DNA of 64,000 nucleotides from NCBI GenBank assembly GCA_950295325.1, contig OX485804.1, positions 5,828,001-5,892,000 of the forward strand, given 5' to 3'. The translations under genes were made by a program, and so were the position numbers. The notes beneath the pieces were generated by a model that worked only from the letters and a program-made list of their open reading frames with translations, was not told where the DNA came from and did not search any database. Origin of the DNA: Polytrichum commune. Its lineage: Eukaryota > Streptophyta > Polytrichopsida > Polytrichales > Polytrichaceae. Shown piece by piece: positions 12,024 through 22,976 of this stretch. Numbering within the stretch: position 1 is the first letter of the stretch; each line of letters opens with the position of its first letter.

Positions 12024-14626
12024 ATGCCAATCCTCATGCCAAAATCTCAGGGTAAAAATTGCGCTTCCAGCCTTGTGATTGATGTATCTAAACCACCATC
12101 TCAGTCGTATTCGCAGATCCGTTACCTACTTGATTTCTCCTGAAAGATGACAGAGAACGTGGGCATTGAAAATTATAGACAGTCTTGTAGATTTGTGGCG
12201 GAGCTGATCATGCATCTGTAATATGTTTTGCATACAAGCTAATGGATTTGAAGTTGGGTTGGTTGTAAAGAGGAAGAAAATATGTCTTCACAATTTCGTT
12301 TGTTGTGTGGCAGCTTCAAACTTGCAGACATTTCCGCCTGCAAATCAACAGGGGAGAATAACAACTCCCTTCCCGCCCCCTGCCGATGTTCATGGTATGG
12401 AGAAATTTTTAGGTTATTTTTGGCTCTTGTGGCCCGATTTGGATTTCTCGTACACTCACAATTATGAAGTTGTAGAACGTTGTGATGCTACATTGTGATG
12501 TGATTTTGTTGGTGGATAATGATAGCTTGAACTGTCTCGGAAGATTACATTTCTTGACATCCTCACAAAGTGAATTGGAAAGAATTTGATTATGGAGAGA
12601 GGATACATAATTGATATGGACATGCTGAAAGCATTTAGGGGTTAAGGCATGGATTTGCTGACTCTTTTGGCCATAACTGGGAGCATAGATGCACAACATT
12701 TCATTTAGATTTCATAGCTGATCAAAACTCTTAGATGGGCTTGAAACAACTTGAATGCCGTGGTCCATTATCCCCATGAATGCGGTTTTCGATGCCTTGG
12801 GAAGGGGTCTCTTGGCATGGTGGTTAAAACACTTAGGAAATGTCTCGTAGAAAGGTGAGTGTTTCCTCGATCGGTACCTACCTATCCGCAACAAAGTTGA
12901 TTATAGAATCGATCGATTGATAGGTAAGTCAATGTACTATCAAACGATTTTGACACCTATTTGACATGTGTACAAAAATGTGACAACTTGCTTCAGCAGA
13001 TGTATACTCATCACAACCTGGACCGGCCATTAATTCCCAAGTGTGGCATGGCTATTTCAACGCAATATCTTATCGGCCTTACTTTAATGTTGGCACTTGG
13101 GATGTGGTGATCCGAATTATAGCCTCGTTATTTCCATGTGGTGGAGGCTTTGCTGAGAAAACTAACAACAATCCTGACATGTAAATCTTCACGTCACAAA
13201 GTCCTTAAGAACAATGATTAAAGTATAAACATTAAAAGTTGTATCAAACATTTCTACATGGAATGATGCGATAATTGCATGGTTTACTATCATGTGCCTT
13301 ATTCCCAACTTTTTGTTGTCATTGGTTATTGCTATTTAAAGTCTAAATAAATATGGGCTACACACTCATATGGCCCCAAATGGAACAAGGCTTGTGTGTT
13401 ATTTACCAAATTTGAAAGCATGAAGTCAATAGCTTGAGTGGTTGGACAATGTCTTCACCTTGTAGGTATACATTGTAGGTATGGACCATTTTGGATATGC
13501 TCGACCTTGGTATTTCTCACTGCTGCATTAGGAAACTTTGCAACCTACTTGTCTTATGAAACGAGTGCGGCGGGAGAATCGTGGCACTATGACGTTACCT
13601 TGATCCCATGGGCAGCCCTTATGTTCTACGGATACGCAGGGGTCATCCCTGTGTTCTTGTTTTTCCTCCTCCGCTACATGGGGGTGGTCTCCAATCTCAT
13701 CCATTTGTGGTGTTTGTATGGTTACTCTCTCTTTGCCTTCATTCCAGCTTCGGTATGTCCGCCTGCTCTATCTTACTCACCATGTTTTCTCTCTAATGTT
13801 GCATTTATGGGACTTTATTTGAATATCTTAGGAATTTTTTAAAACTTTATAAATCAATTATCCTATCCCATTTTTTATTTTGTTTTTGAGGGAAGTGAAC
13901 CACTTATTTCACTGTCCAAAAACCACAAGGTCGTCAAGACCTAAAACAGACAAAGGGGCACCTCACTGGGGTGCACATCGTGAAATCAAACAACTCCTAT
14001 TTGATCTTGACATAGTCATGTCTTTCTTCATTACCCCCCTTGATATCTATATAGATTTTTGTTTAGTATGTGACCCAAATGTCCTTCATATCTTGCTCAG
14101 TAATAAGTATTTAGTGATGTTTCCCTTATCACCAAATGTAGCAATGGATTATCCTCTATGCCTCATGAAGTGCTCACATCTTTAGAGACATTTTGATAGT
14201 TTAATAACGACGGATTTTAAAAAAGAATTGTGATTTTAATTTTATGGATGATGCCTCACCAACATTTTTCCTTGAATCCTAAAAAACCCTGTGAATGCTA
14301 TTTAATAACGCATATCAAAAAATGCTTTACCCCTCATGTCTTTGTAGTCATTTAGGGTGATATGATGTAACCTTTGCGTGTGTGTGTGGTTGCAGCTCTT
14401 GTCCATAGCACCATGGGATATCATGAGGTGGACCGTGGTCGGGATCACAAGCTTCACCTCAGCCATATTTTTGAGCCTCAACCTCCGGGCACAAATCAAA
14501 ACTGCGAGTGAGAGGTGGTTTGCCATCTCGATGAGTGCAGCAATTTTGCATTTAGCACTTGGTGTGGTTGTGAAGTTGTACTTCTTCACATACTTCTACC
14601 ATGACACAGTCAACATTAAAACTTGA
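12024..14626 (+). CDS. Yip1/YIPF family membrane protein (YIPF1/2-like)
   Basis: YIPF proteins are multi-pass proteins of the Golgi and early secretory membranes that bind Rab GTPases and act in vesicle traffic. Exons 12024-12051, 12314-12394, 13000-13180, 13479-13752 and 14396-14626 total 795 nt (264 aa), in phase at every junction. The family signature NPDMYGPFWICSTLVF spans the exon 3/4 junction (M97 is split). LYGYSLFAFIPAS ends exon 4 (residues 176-188). Five hydrophobic segments are visible: about 103-121, 138-161, 170-188, 197-217 and 232-256. The upstream motif NLQTFPP matches the cytosolic N-terminus of plant homologues. The short first exon is the weakest part: its ATG gives a correct phase, but an acceptor-like TTTCAG lies just upstream, so the true start could be in an earlier exon. 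Length fits the family. Confidence 0.85.
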
Positions 14627-14905
14627 GACTTGAGAAGAAATGGAACCAAGTAGAATATGTGTAGATATTGTGTTCAAAACACTTCTTGGAATTGTGAGGC
14701 TCTACCCAATGGGTTGATTGACAATTGATAGATTTTTTTGTATTGTAACATATCAAAGGAAGTAGAAATGAGAAACAAAAGCTTTGTCTTCACACGTGTT
14801 CCTTTATATCATCATAGATGTCTAAGACCTATGTGCATGATCTAGATACCATAGAGGCCAATTTGGCTTAACATTTTGAGTGTTAAAACATATTTTCCAT
14901 GTGGC
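14627..14905. other. Yip1 gene 3' UTR region
   Basis: AT-rich sequence directly after the Yip1 stop, with no separate gene visible. It ends at the target-site duplication of a hAT-like element. Confidence 0.4.
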
Positions 14906-15419
14906 ATTTTGCACACGGGGAGGTCACTCTAAGGCATTTTTGTGCACCACGTGCGGCTAGGGGTTTTTTGTTTTGGGGCTATTTACCTTCAAGGGCTGAA
15001 TTAAAGCCTCCCTATAATTACTTAAATTTCAAAAATGGCCCATTTGTTTGCACCCTTTCATTACTTATATTGTCCAAGTCACTGCAATTTTTTGTACTCT
15101 ATATTCCTTTTAAGCCATTTTTGGACATACGGAAATCCCAATTAACATCCATCCCCGTGAGTCCTAAACCCATTTACATATCATACTAAACATACCTTCT
15201 AGGATCCCTATCTTTAGCCCCTATATTAATTTTACAAAAAAATAATGGCCCACATTTTATGTCCATCTAACTTATTTATAATGGGATTGTCTACATTTAA
15301 TGGCCCCTTCATTATTTGGAATTCCTTTATAATTTTTATTTCAAATGATTTTAATCCTCTCTATATTATGCCGCACGTCGTTTTTAATATGCACTAAGTG
15401 ATCTACCCGTGATTTTGCA
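14906..15419. mobile_element. hAT-like nonautonomous element, copy 1, with perfect 8-bp target-site duplication
   Basis: The element is 14914-15411 (498 bp). It is flanked by the exact direct repeat ATTTTGCA at 14906-14913 and 15412-15419. Its ends are inverted: CACGGGGAGGTCACT at the left and AGTGATCTACCCGTG at the right, with a second inverted block ACGTGCGGC / GCCGCACGT. An 8-bp target duplication and short imperfect inverted ends are typical of hAT elements. No transposase is encoded. It shares its outer parts with 54206-54788. Confidence 0.85.
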
Positions 15420-15712
15420 CGACCCAACTAGTAGGATAGTAGGGTGTGGCAATTTTTCCAAATTTTTAGTTTTCCATGTCAAATTAAATAGACAACCTCT
15501 CTATTGTAGACATTCCTATTTGATGATTACATGACCATGGATATACTCTTTTAGAAACAATCTTTCACTTTCATTCATGATTCACAAAGTTATGGACCAA
15601 AAATGCCAATGAAACCGAGAGCTATGTTAATGTGAACCATTTTTTTTAAACTATGTGAACCACAATGATTACCATCATATCAACACTGATTTTCTACTTA
15701 CAAGAAAATGCT

Positions 15713-16098
15713 ATACTACACTATACATGATATTTAGTGTCACCAATTCTAATTGTCTTGCTCATTACTAATTGTAAACCGAGGTATAGTGTCACCAACA
15801 CTAAATGTTAACCCGACATTATTTGTCATTCCTTGTAAATTTTGGGGGGGATTGTAGATTTACAGTGTTGCATTTACTGTCACTTACCAAGTGAATTTTC
15901 ATCCAAAATTCAATCATCCATTGCAATATTTCATCACAAGTTGTTGATAAGAGAAGGTATGGTTTTGGCCAATGGATGCACTCATCCATCATCCATGACA
16001 ATATTTGTTCACCTTATTCATAAAAAGTGTCATCCGAAAAGCAACCATAGTGACATTATATACCACATGACACTATATACCATATTTAGTATAGTATG
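15713..16098. mobile_element. Diverged inverted-repeat element, TATTTAGTGT family
   Basis: Ends are inverted: ACTACACTATACATGATATT with TAGTGTCACCA on the left, and TGACACTATATACC followed by ATATTTAGTATAGT on the right. They resemble those at 51433-51680 and 55572-55800. The interior has an open frame (15842-16231 plus) but nothing recognisable. Confidence 0.5.
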
Positions 16099-16739
16099 CA
16101 CCACAAGAGACATTGTGGTTTTCAAAATAGGGTGTATTGCAAAGTTAGTCAATGCAAGAACCTTGTGTATGTGTCACAAATGGCCCCATCTCTTGCCATC
16201 GGTGTGCTTCACTTTGAACCATCCGGCATGAGATATGTGTGCATTCTCATGTAAGTTCAAGTCAATTAATTCAAATTTCTCATCCAATATCATGTGTTGC
16301 CACTATTGTCATTGGTGTCCATTATGCCATGGTGTTGGGTCTTCATTGATATATGAATCATGTCAAGTCATTTGACACATCATGCCACTTATGAATTTTG
16401 TTAATGATACTTTTGTAGAAACGGCATTATTGTGCATGCTCCACTCTAATTCTATAGCATTTCAAAATTGGTGTGGCCTACATTAATCCTTACCCACGTG
16501 GATCCAAAATCCACACTTTCTTGGTTTATCATAATATCTTTGAGAACTCTCATAGTCATTTGGCATGGTCCATGGTGTACATACATCATTGGGCCCCTTT
16601 AGCAACTATTTTGACCTTGGTAGTCAATTTAGCTAGGTTGGTTTTATGAATATTCAACATGTAGAACCTTTTGGGGTCTCTAAGTAAATTCACTATTCTC
16701 TTAGTAACCCAAAATAAGAGGCATGTAAATTTCTTGTCA

Positions 16740-17010
16740 TGATAAGGTTCGAGATGACCCTAAATTACTAAGTGATAGTGGAGAGGTACCCATTTTCGAA
16801 TGGAGCGGTTGGCGGTTCGATTCCTGCTATGAAATCTTCTCTCTTCTTGATGGAAAAAACTAGCTAAGTAGGTAGGAAGCCAAGAGCCCACCCACCACAA
16901 GGCAGGCAGTAAACCCCACCCTACACCAAGAGGATTCTTGAGCATGGTAAGGCCAACATGCTCAAATTCACATCGAATTGCCTGACATTGGTTATTTATT
17001 TATTCTTGTC
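16740..17010 (+). mobile_element. Candidate tRNA-derived SINE
   Basis: TAGTGGAGAGG near 16776 fits the RNA polymerase III box A consensus and GGTTCGATTCC near 16812 fits box B, with tRNA-like spacing. Stem pairing of the putative tRNA is poor, so it is not a working tRNA. The 3' part (about 16930-17010, GGTTATTTATTTAT near its end) recurs in reverse complement at about 23805-23890, which fits a dispersed SINE. Confidence 0.45.
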
Positions 17011-20000
17011 ATGATGAAGCTTACAAAAGGAATCCCATTTTTCATACAAAAGGTTTGACAATTAATCAGGCAATTACTTGAGCTTGTATGACTAATTATC
17101 CAATTTTTTTTTAAGTTGCGATGCTCAATGACCTTATCTATCGATCTTTCAATGTAGTTGGTTCAATCCTAAAGAAGCTATTATTTATCTAAGGTAGATG
17201 TGCCTTAAGTACTCACTTTTTTCTCCCATAACCCACTTCTCGTAGGATATGAAACACGCAATTAGTGCAAGATGATTAGCAAGTCCAAATTGTTCATGTA
17301 GCCACTTGCCTAATAACAAAAGTTATTTTGGAGTTGGTTCCGGTCTGGCAAATAGATATATAATGGGAAAGGGTTGGTTTAAGTGCCGGGCAGGTTGGTG
17401 ATAGGTCCATAGAGGGTCCAAATGGTTAGATTAAAAGAAACCTTACATTGAAAGACCTCATTATTATCTCACTTGTCCAGCCGCATAAATGTGAAAGGTA
17501 GGCACATGCATGACTCTAAAATCATGGGACTTTGCATTCTTAAATCCACTAAGAAATTAAATGATTATCTAATTGATTAATATGCCACACATATTGCCTA
17601 TCCACATATGCCTCAATTTGACTACCATCCATTCAATCAAACTTATTTTGTATGAAATGCAATAGTTTTGGTTGATAAAAGTCATAATATGTAATTTGAT
17701 GTTGGTCACGGAAAGAAAATATGGCCATTTTATGAAGCCACAATCTGGCTTGCAATGTCTGCAACTTCAAATACACTTGATAACTTGCAAATCCTAACAT
17801 ACAGATTTCAATGTAGAAATAACCAAAATGGGGATGGTGGATGGTCACTTCCCACCCCTACTAGCCTAAATGCCACCCATCCTGGGCAAATCCCGGGAAA
17901 ATGATGCCCAAATTAGCCACATCTTTTGTGTTGAGCTTTTGTGGGGCCAATCAACTTTGGTGAGAAACTTGTTGCTTCTAAGGCAAGTTGAAGGAGTTGT
18001 TGGTGCCATGTGCTAGGTTGTCGAGTAGGTTGTCCAGGTTTCCTCCATTGCTTGCCTAAACACTTGCTTTGCCCCCCCCCCTCAACTTGCCCCCTAGTAC
18101 TCCTTGACTAACACAAAACGTGCAAACGACGTGAACATGCTCCATACCTTTGTTTTTTTAAGCTCTCCCAAGTAAAAAGATAAGCCAAGTGCTAGCCACA
18201 CTAGACCCCCTTTGCAGTTGCTCTTTCATGAAAAAAAAATGATAAATTAAAGCCAAAGGCTAGCTAGCCACCCTGCTCCCCCCCCCCCCCCAATTCCAAC
18301 TTGCCTAAATGCTTCCTAATAAACCGGGCTTACAACGTCCACATCAATGTGCCCCTAACAAATGTCAACAATTTGCGTATGTCTCATATGTCCAAAATAT
18401 ATTGAACAAGTTGGTTAGTGCTTGTGCTTTACTGAATTCCCTTGTGGGCCTAGGTATGGTAAATGGTGAAGGTGGGGGTTCAAAGGCAATAGTCTTCAAT
18501 GACGGTGTGGAGTCTAAATATACTTCCCTCAAATGAGGTGGTTTTATGGCATTGCCCTAAAACCATAGGTTATAACATTGGATAGCTACATGTTAAACAT
18601 TGTTTTTATGCACATAGTATTGATGTAGCCCATGTATTCTCCCACCCACCCTGCACAATTCAAATCAATCCCATGGACAAAGAATTAGCTCCAAAACCTA
18701 TAATCCAAGTCACAATCGAGGGATGCGCACATCCAAAGTGTGGCGAGGTAGGCAATTTTGAGTTTGTAATGCCGTAGCTGGGTCGGATGTCATCCCTGGG
18801 TTCATCTGCACATTGGAGGATATTTGGGAGGCAGGATAGATTCTTGAGCTTTGGTATGTGAGGTGTGAATGGCCATTGCCATTGGATCCTACTCGCTGAT
18901 GGATAGTAGCTTGGCAGTTGAGCCAACAAACCAAATGGGAATGTTGCTTACAAGAGCCCAACCATGTGGCAACCCCATGGAAGCTCGACAAAACCATTCG
19001 GACATTTCATGACTATACCTAGGGAGCACATGGGCAAACGAGGCTACTGTCCAAAAAATTAACAGGACCCATAGAGGGTAGACCGAGGGTGCTACTCGAA
19101 AATGAACCCACATACATGGCATACCGTAATAAGACTCATCTGCCCAAGTCAAGGGGTTGGCATGTTGCACGTGAGATCAATGCCTAGCTACCCCCTATCA
19201 AGGGATTCCAAACTTGCTAAAATTATTAATAACTTATCCTAAACCCCAAGGGTTGCCAAATACCACCTTTCCCCAAATGCCCAAGCTAAGCAACCCTCAA
19301 GCTCACATAAAAAAATCCTCGACCAAAATTGGTCGGCATGGTGCTTAGGAGTTAAGCACCCTTTACCTTACATGGTTATTTGGTGCAATTTTATCAAGTC
19401 CTCCTGCTAGGACAACCACACCAGGGACTAGCCGGGCAGGCGGGCAGCCCGCCCAGTGAGTTCGGGCACATACACTAGAGCTGGGAAGTGCCTTGGCTGG
19501 GCTAGCTGGCTGCCCAACTGGTCCCCTGGTGTGGCCGGGCTATGAGTCAACCGGTTATGTCCAATAACTGGTGATTTAATATGAGCAGAATTCTATGCCC
19601 CAAAAGTAGAAAAATCAAATAGGAAGGCGAGAAGGATGCCATGTGCATGATGAGAGAAGAACATATGCCTATGCAGATGATCGGATCCTTGACGATTTGA
19701 GAAAATTTGGGCTACAAATTTGGGCCTACAACGTCGTTTGTAGTCTGCTCAGTCAACATTGTTTGCAGTGAAAGATATGACGTGGTGGAATTGAGGCGCA
19801 CTGAAATGGTGGAGCCTTTCATTCTTTTTGCAAGACGGTGGTTCAAGTATGTGACTTAGTGATTACGAGTCGCCACCATTTCTTTTGGCTGCCGTTGTAA
19901 TTCTGGAGCTGTTTTCTATCATGCAGGTATAAATTCAAGGAACCGTGGGCCGCAGGGAATTCAGGGTTGGGTTCGAGGCTGTCGATCGCAAGCAACGCAT

Positions 20001-20120
20001 TGGTTAATTGGAAAGATTTTGCCACGAGACAGTCCTACGGAAGCGAACCCCCTGACAATTTTATGTTCCGGTCGACATAGTGGTTGTTCATTGAAGTTAC
20101 CTATAGTTTTCCATTTTCTA
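17011..20120. other. Intergenic region with low-complexity and GC-rich patches
   Basis: I see no recognisable gene. There are poly-C runs near 18071 and 18278-18291. A GC-rich stretch at about 19405-19555 has an imperfect inverted repeat: ACCACACCAGGGACTAG with GCCGGGCAG on the left, and CTGCCCAACTGGTCCCC with TGGTGTGGCC on the right. Overlapping open frames on the minus strand at 18660-19170 have no family resemblance. Confidence 0.4.
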
Positions 20121-20740
20121 TTTCAACCTTGAAACGTTGGTGTAGTGATCTAGTGATGTGGTGGAAGTGCAGAACTCATCTGTATTTGATTTGTCATAGC
20201 ATCACACGAAATCTCATATTGGGTTTTAGACTGTCGAACCTAAGCAACGAATTGCTTTAAACCCTAAATCATAATTCCTAAACCCACTTTTGGGTGAATG
20301 GGAAAGATTTTGTCAGGCAATAGAGTCCCTGGCACGGAAGCGAACCCACTGATAATGTAATATTGCGGACGACAGAGTGGTTGTTTATTATGTTTGAATT
20401 GACCTCTAGGTATCCATTTCCAGTGTCTAACTTTGAAACATTGGTCTAACCTGTGCTGTGCTGGAAGTGTAAAATTCCGCTGTATTTTGTCATAGCAACA
20501 CATTGCTTGAAACCCTGAACCATAAACCCAGTTTTGGTGAATATTTTGCGAGGAGACTGTCACGGAAGCTGACTCACAGACAATTTCATGTTCCGGGCGG
20601 TGTAGCGTTGTTCATCCTGTTAAAGTTTACCTGTAATTTTCCATTTCGGGTGTCAACGTTGATCTCTAATCTAACCCTGTGATGCGGTGAAAGTGCAGCA
20701 TCCTCTGTATCTTATCCTAGCATTACGCGATTTCTATTAT
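19930..20740 (+). repeat. Three diverged tandem units upstream of the small membrane ORF
   Basis: Units share the order CAAGCAACGCATTG / ACGGAAGCGAACCC / ATGTTCCGG / TTCCATTT / GGAAGTGCAG / TGTATTTTGTCATAGC. The landmark GGAAGTG or GAAAGTG falls near 20162, 20461 and 20689, giving unit lengths of about 300 and 230 bp. Divergence is substantial. The block ends just before the ORF at 20784, so it may be promoter or leader sequence. Confidence 0.7.
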
Positions 20741-20783
20741 TCTGCGCCTAAGCCAGAGCTCCGAGGACTTGATCGATCAAGCC

Positions 20784-20942
20784 ATGTTGTGGGGATTAAT
20801 CCAATTGGGCTGTGACGCCCTGGCAGCCGGGTTGTCTCTTCTTGTGGTGATGGGCTTTGTCTCTTTCATCGGATGCTTCTTTGCATCCATAGCCTTCATC
20901 CGAAATGCGGCAGACACACCGACCACTTCGAACCCTAACTAA
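20784..20942 (+). CDS. Small putative membrane protein, 52 aa
   Basis: An ATG to TAA frame of 53 codons, starting MLWGLIQLGCDALAAGLSLL. Residues about 12-45 form one long or two short hydrophobic segments rich in Leu, Val, Phe and Gly. A hydrophilic tail with Asp, Thr, Pro and Asn follows. The upstream in-frame sequence contains no earlier ATG before a stop. It resembles the small, functionally unassigned plant membrane proteins of 50-60 residues, but I cannot name a family. Composition and hydropathy support coding, while its small size and lack of introns limit confidence. It could also be the last exon of a longer gene. Confidence 0.45.
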   Translation: MLWGLIQLGCDALAAGLSLLVVMGFVSFIGCFFASIAFIRNAADTPTTSNPN

Positions 20943-22885
20943 GGTTAGGGGGAATGTAAATTAAGGTACAACCCTGCAAATCACTGCCAGCACTTAGGTC
21001 CCCACATGCATCAGGTCTCCTTTGTGTCGTTCCTTCAATGTAACATGATTTTTTGTGCACACAAGCATCATTATCCAAACCCGAGAATAGTCGCCAATGA
21101 AGTTTCAAATAGGTGAATGTGCCCTGTACGTTTATACTACTGCTTTGTTACAAGCTTGTAGATGGTAATTGGTTCCTTGAGTATAGAAACTGAACTACTT
21201 AAATATTGGCAAGTATGATTGCATGAGGAATAACTCTACAGTGAGTTGGAACCTTTGGTGATTCAGTCATTTGTATAATCTGCCAGTTGTTGTATGCAGC
21301 TCTTTTTCACTGGTGATGCAGCGACAGCCAGGTTAATGTCCTAAAGATCACAATCTGGCCACAGTTTGCTATGAGTTTACGAGTTCTCCAAGGATCGATG
21401 TGAAGCTCCTAAGGATCAATGTTGGTTGTCAAATTACTAAAGGAGGATAACCTTGTGGAATCCTATGCATAGATTCCTTTGACAACTTTCCCTTTTTATA
21501 CAGAGTCATCATGTCAGTACTTATTATGGACGCAATGTGGTGCTCAAGAAGGATGTTGTATCATTGTGTAGTGGTGGGTAATAGAAAACAGAATTCGAAC
21601 ATCAGAAGAAGGGTTCTAAGAGAGAACAGAATTCCAAACTCTGCCCACAATCATATTGTATGGTTGGAGGCTAGTATTGATAGAGTAGGTTGAAGTTTCT
21701 TACATCTAGTGTATCACAATTGCATCTAATGCGTAGTCCTGCATCAAATTGTACAGTTTGATAGAACAGATGAGGAGATTACAGCAGCTCCTAGACGACA
21801 TTGACAACATAAATCATTTGTACACTGACTCAAGTATACTGTATATGAATTTGGTGAGATTGGCAACAGCATTCGGGTGAAGAGATGGGGAAGAGATAGG
21901 GAAGAGATAATAACTTCAGGTCACCATTCTCTCGGTCTTATGCTCTTAATTCGATTTTAGACTCTTCATCTGCTCTTCAGTTTGAAATAAAAGGGTCTTT
22001 CCAGGCTTCCACCTCTTGCATTAATTCTTTGACACCAAGAACGTCTTCTTCAGCTTCTTATAAGATTTCTGTTGCATGGTTCTCAAGACTTACACCAGTG
22101 CATAATTGGGTAATGCACCAAGCTCTTCACCAACCCTATATGAGGTTCAGCTGGGCATAAATCAATTTCTTTTTGCCAAATTACAAAAGTACCACATGTC
22201 ATCACGCAATTTGTTTGAATCTCTTAGAGAATGCCATGGAAATTGAATTAGGTAGAGACGTGCTCAACCAGACCTGAAGTATTTTTGAAAGCATGTTTGA
22301 GGACATACTATAAGGTTCATTGACTGCTCAATCATGTTTGTGATGTTTGTTTTGAGTCTATGTTCATGAAATGTCATAACATTATTCAGATCCATTATAG
22401 TGTTTTGTGGGATTGACAATATTCCACAGAATATTTCCACATTCATTCCCCAACATGTTATGGTGAACTATTACTTTCTAGTTGTTGTTTTTAGTACAGA
22501 GTTTGTGCGTTCACACAACGGAGTCTGTCATACTACCTCCGATAATAAAAAAAAACAATAGCACTTGATCCATAGCTTAGCTCCATAAAATAAGAGAGTT
22601 GTATCAATGTCCAGGGAGATTTTTGGACATAATGGTCAAAATCCTAGTGTTTCCAAGTCCAATTGGATACATGTTGTGATTTTCTAGCTTTTCTTTATTG
22701 ACTTGAGGTATATTCTATAGATTCCTCTAAAGTGATTGGCAATTTTTCTAAAGTCTTGAAACTTCAATCGGTTATTTCTCAAACTCAACCAGTTTATCTG
22801 TAACTAACAATTGGTTCTCCTCGTTCATTTGGTAGCTACAAATTTACATATAAGCCTAAGCAGTTGGTTGAAGCCAGCCTTAACT
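20943..22885. other. Intergenic region
   Basis: Immediately downstream of the small ORF is probable 3' UTR. The rest is AT-rich. A short frame at about 21769-21882 (plus, starting MRRLQQLLDDIDNINH, preceded by an acceptor-like AACAG) looks protein-like but stands alone, so it is not called. Otherwise I see nothing. Confidence 0.4.
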
Positions 22886-22889
22886 CGAG

Positions 22890-22976
22890 TCTTATGGAAA
22901 CTCCCATGTTAAGCTGCCTAAGGTTGGAATAGTACTAAATGGGTGACCTTCCCATTACTTCATTTCCGGTGCACCC
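22890..22976 (+). pseudogene. 5S rRNA-like fragment
   Basis: The stretch containing AACTCCCATGTTAAGC, then ATAGTACTAAATGGGTGACC, then a G/C-ending segment follows the order of the 3' two thirds of plant 5S rRNA, including its internal promoter region. It is diverged, and the first third of the gene is not recognisable. It is probably a 5S pseudogene or the head of a 5S-derived SINE. Confidence 0.55.

Noticed and set aside
16776-16822. Functional tRNA gene
   Set aside because: Box A and box B are present, but the acceptor and T stems do not pair, so it is more likely a SINE or tRNA relic.
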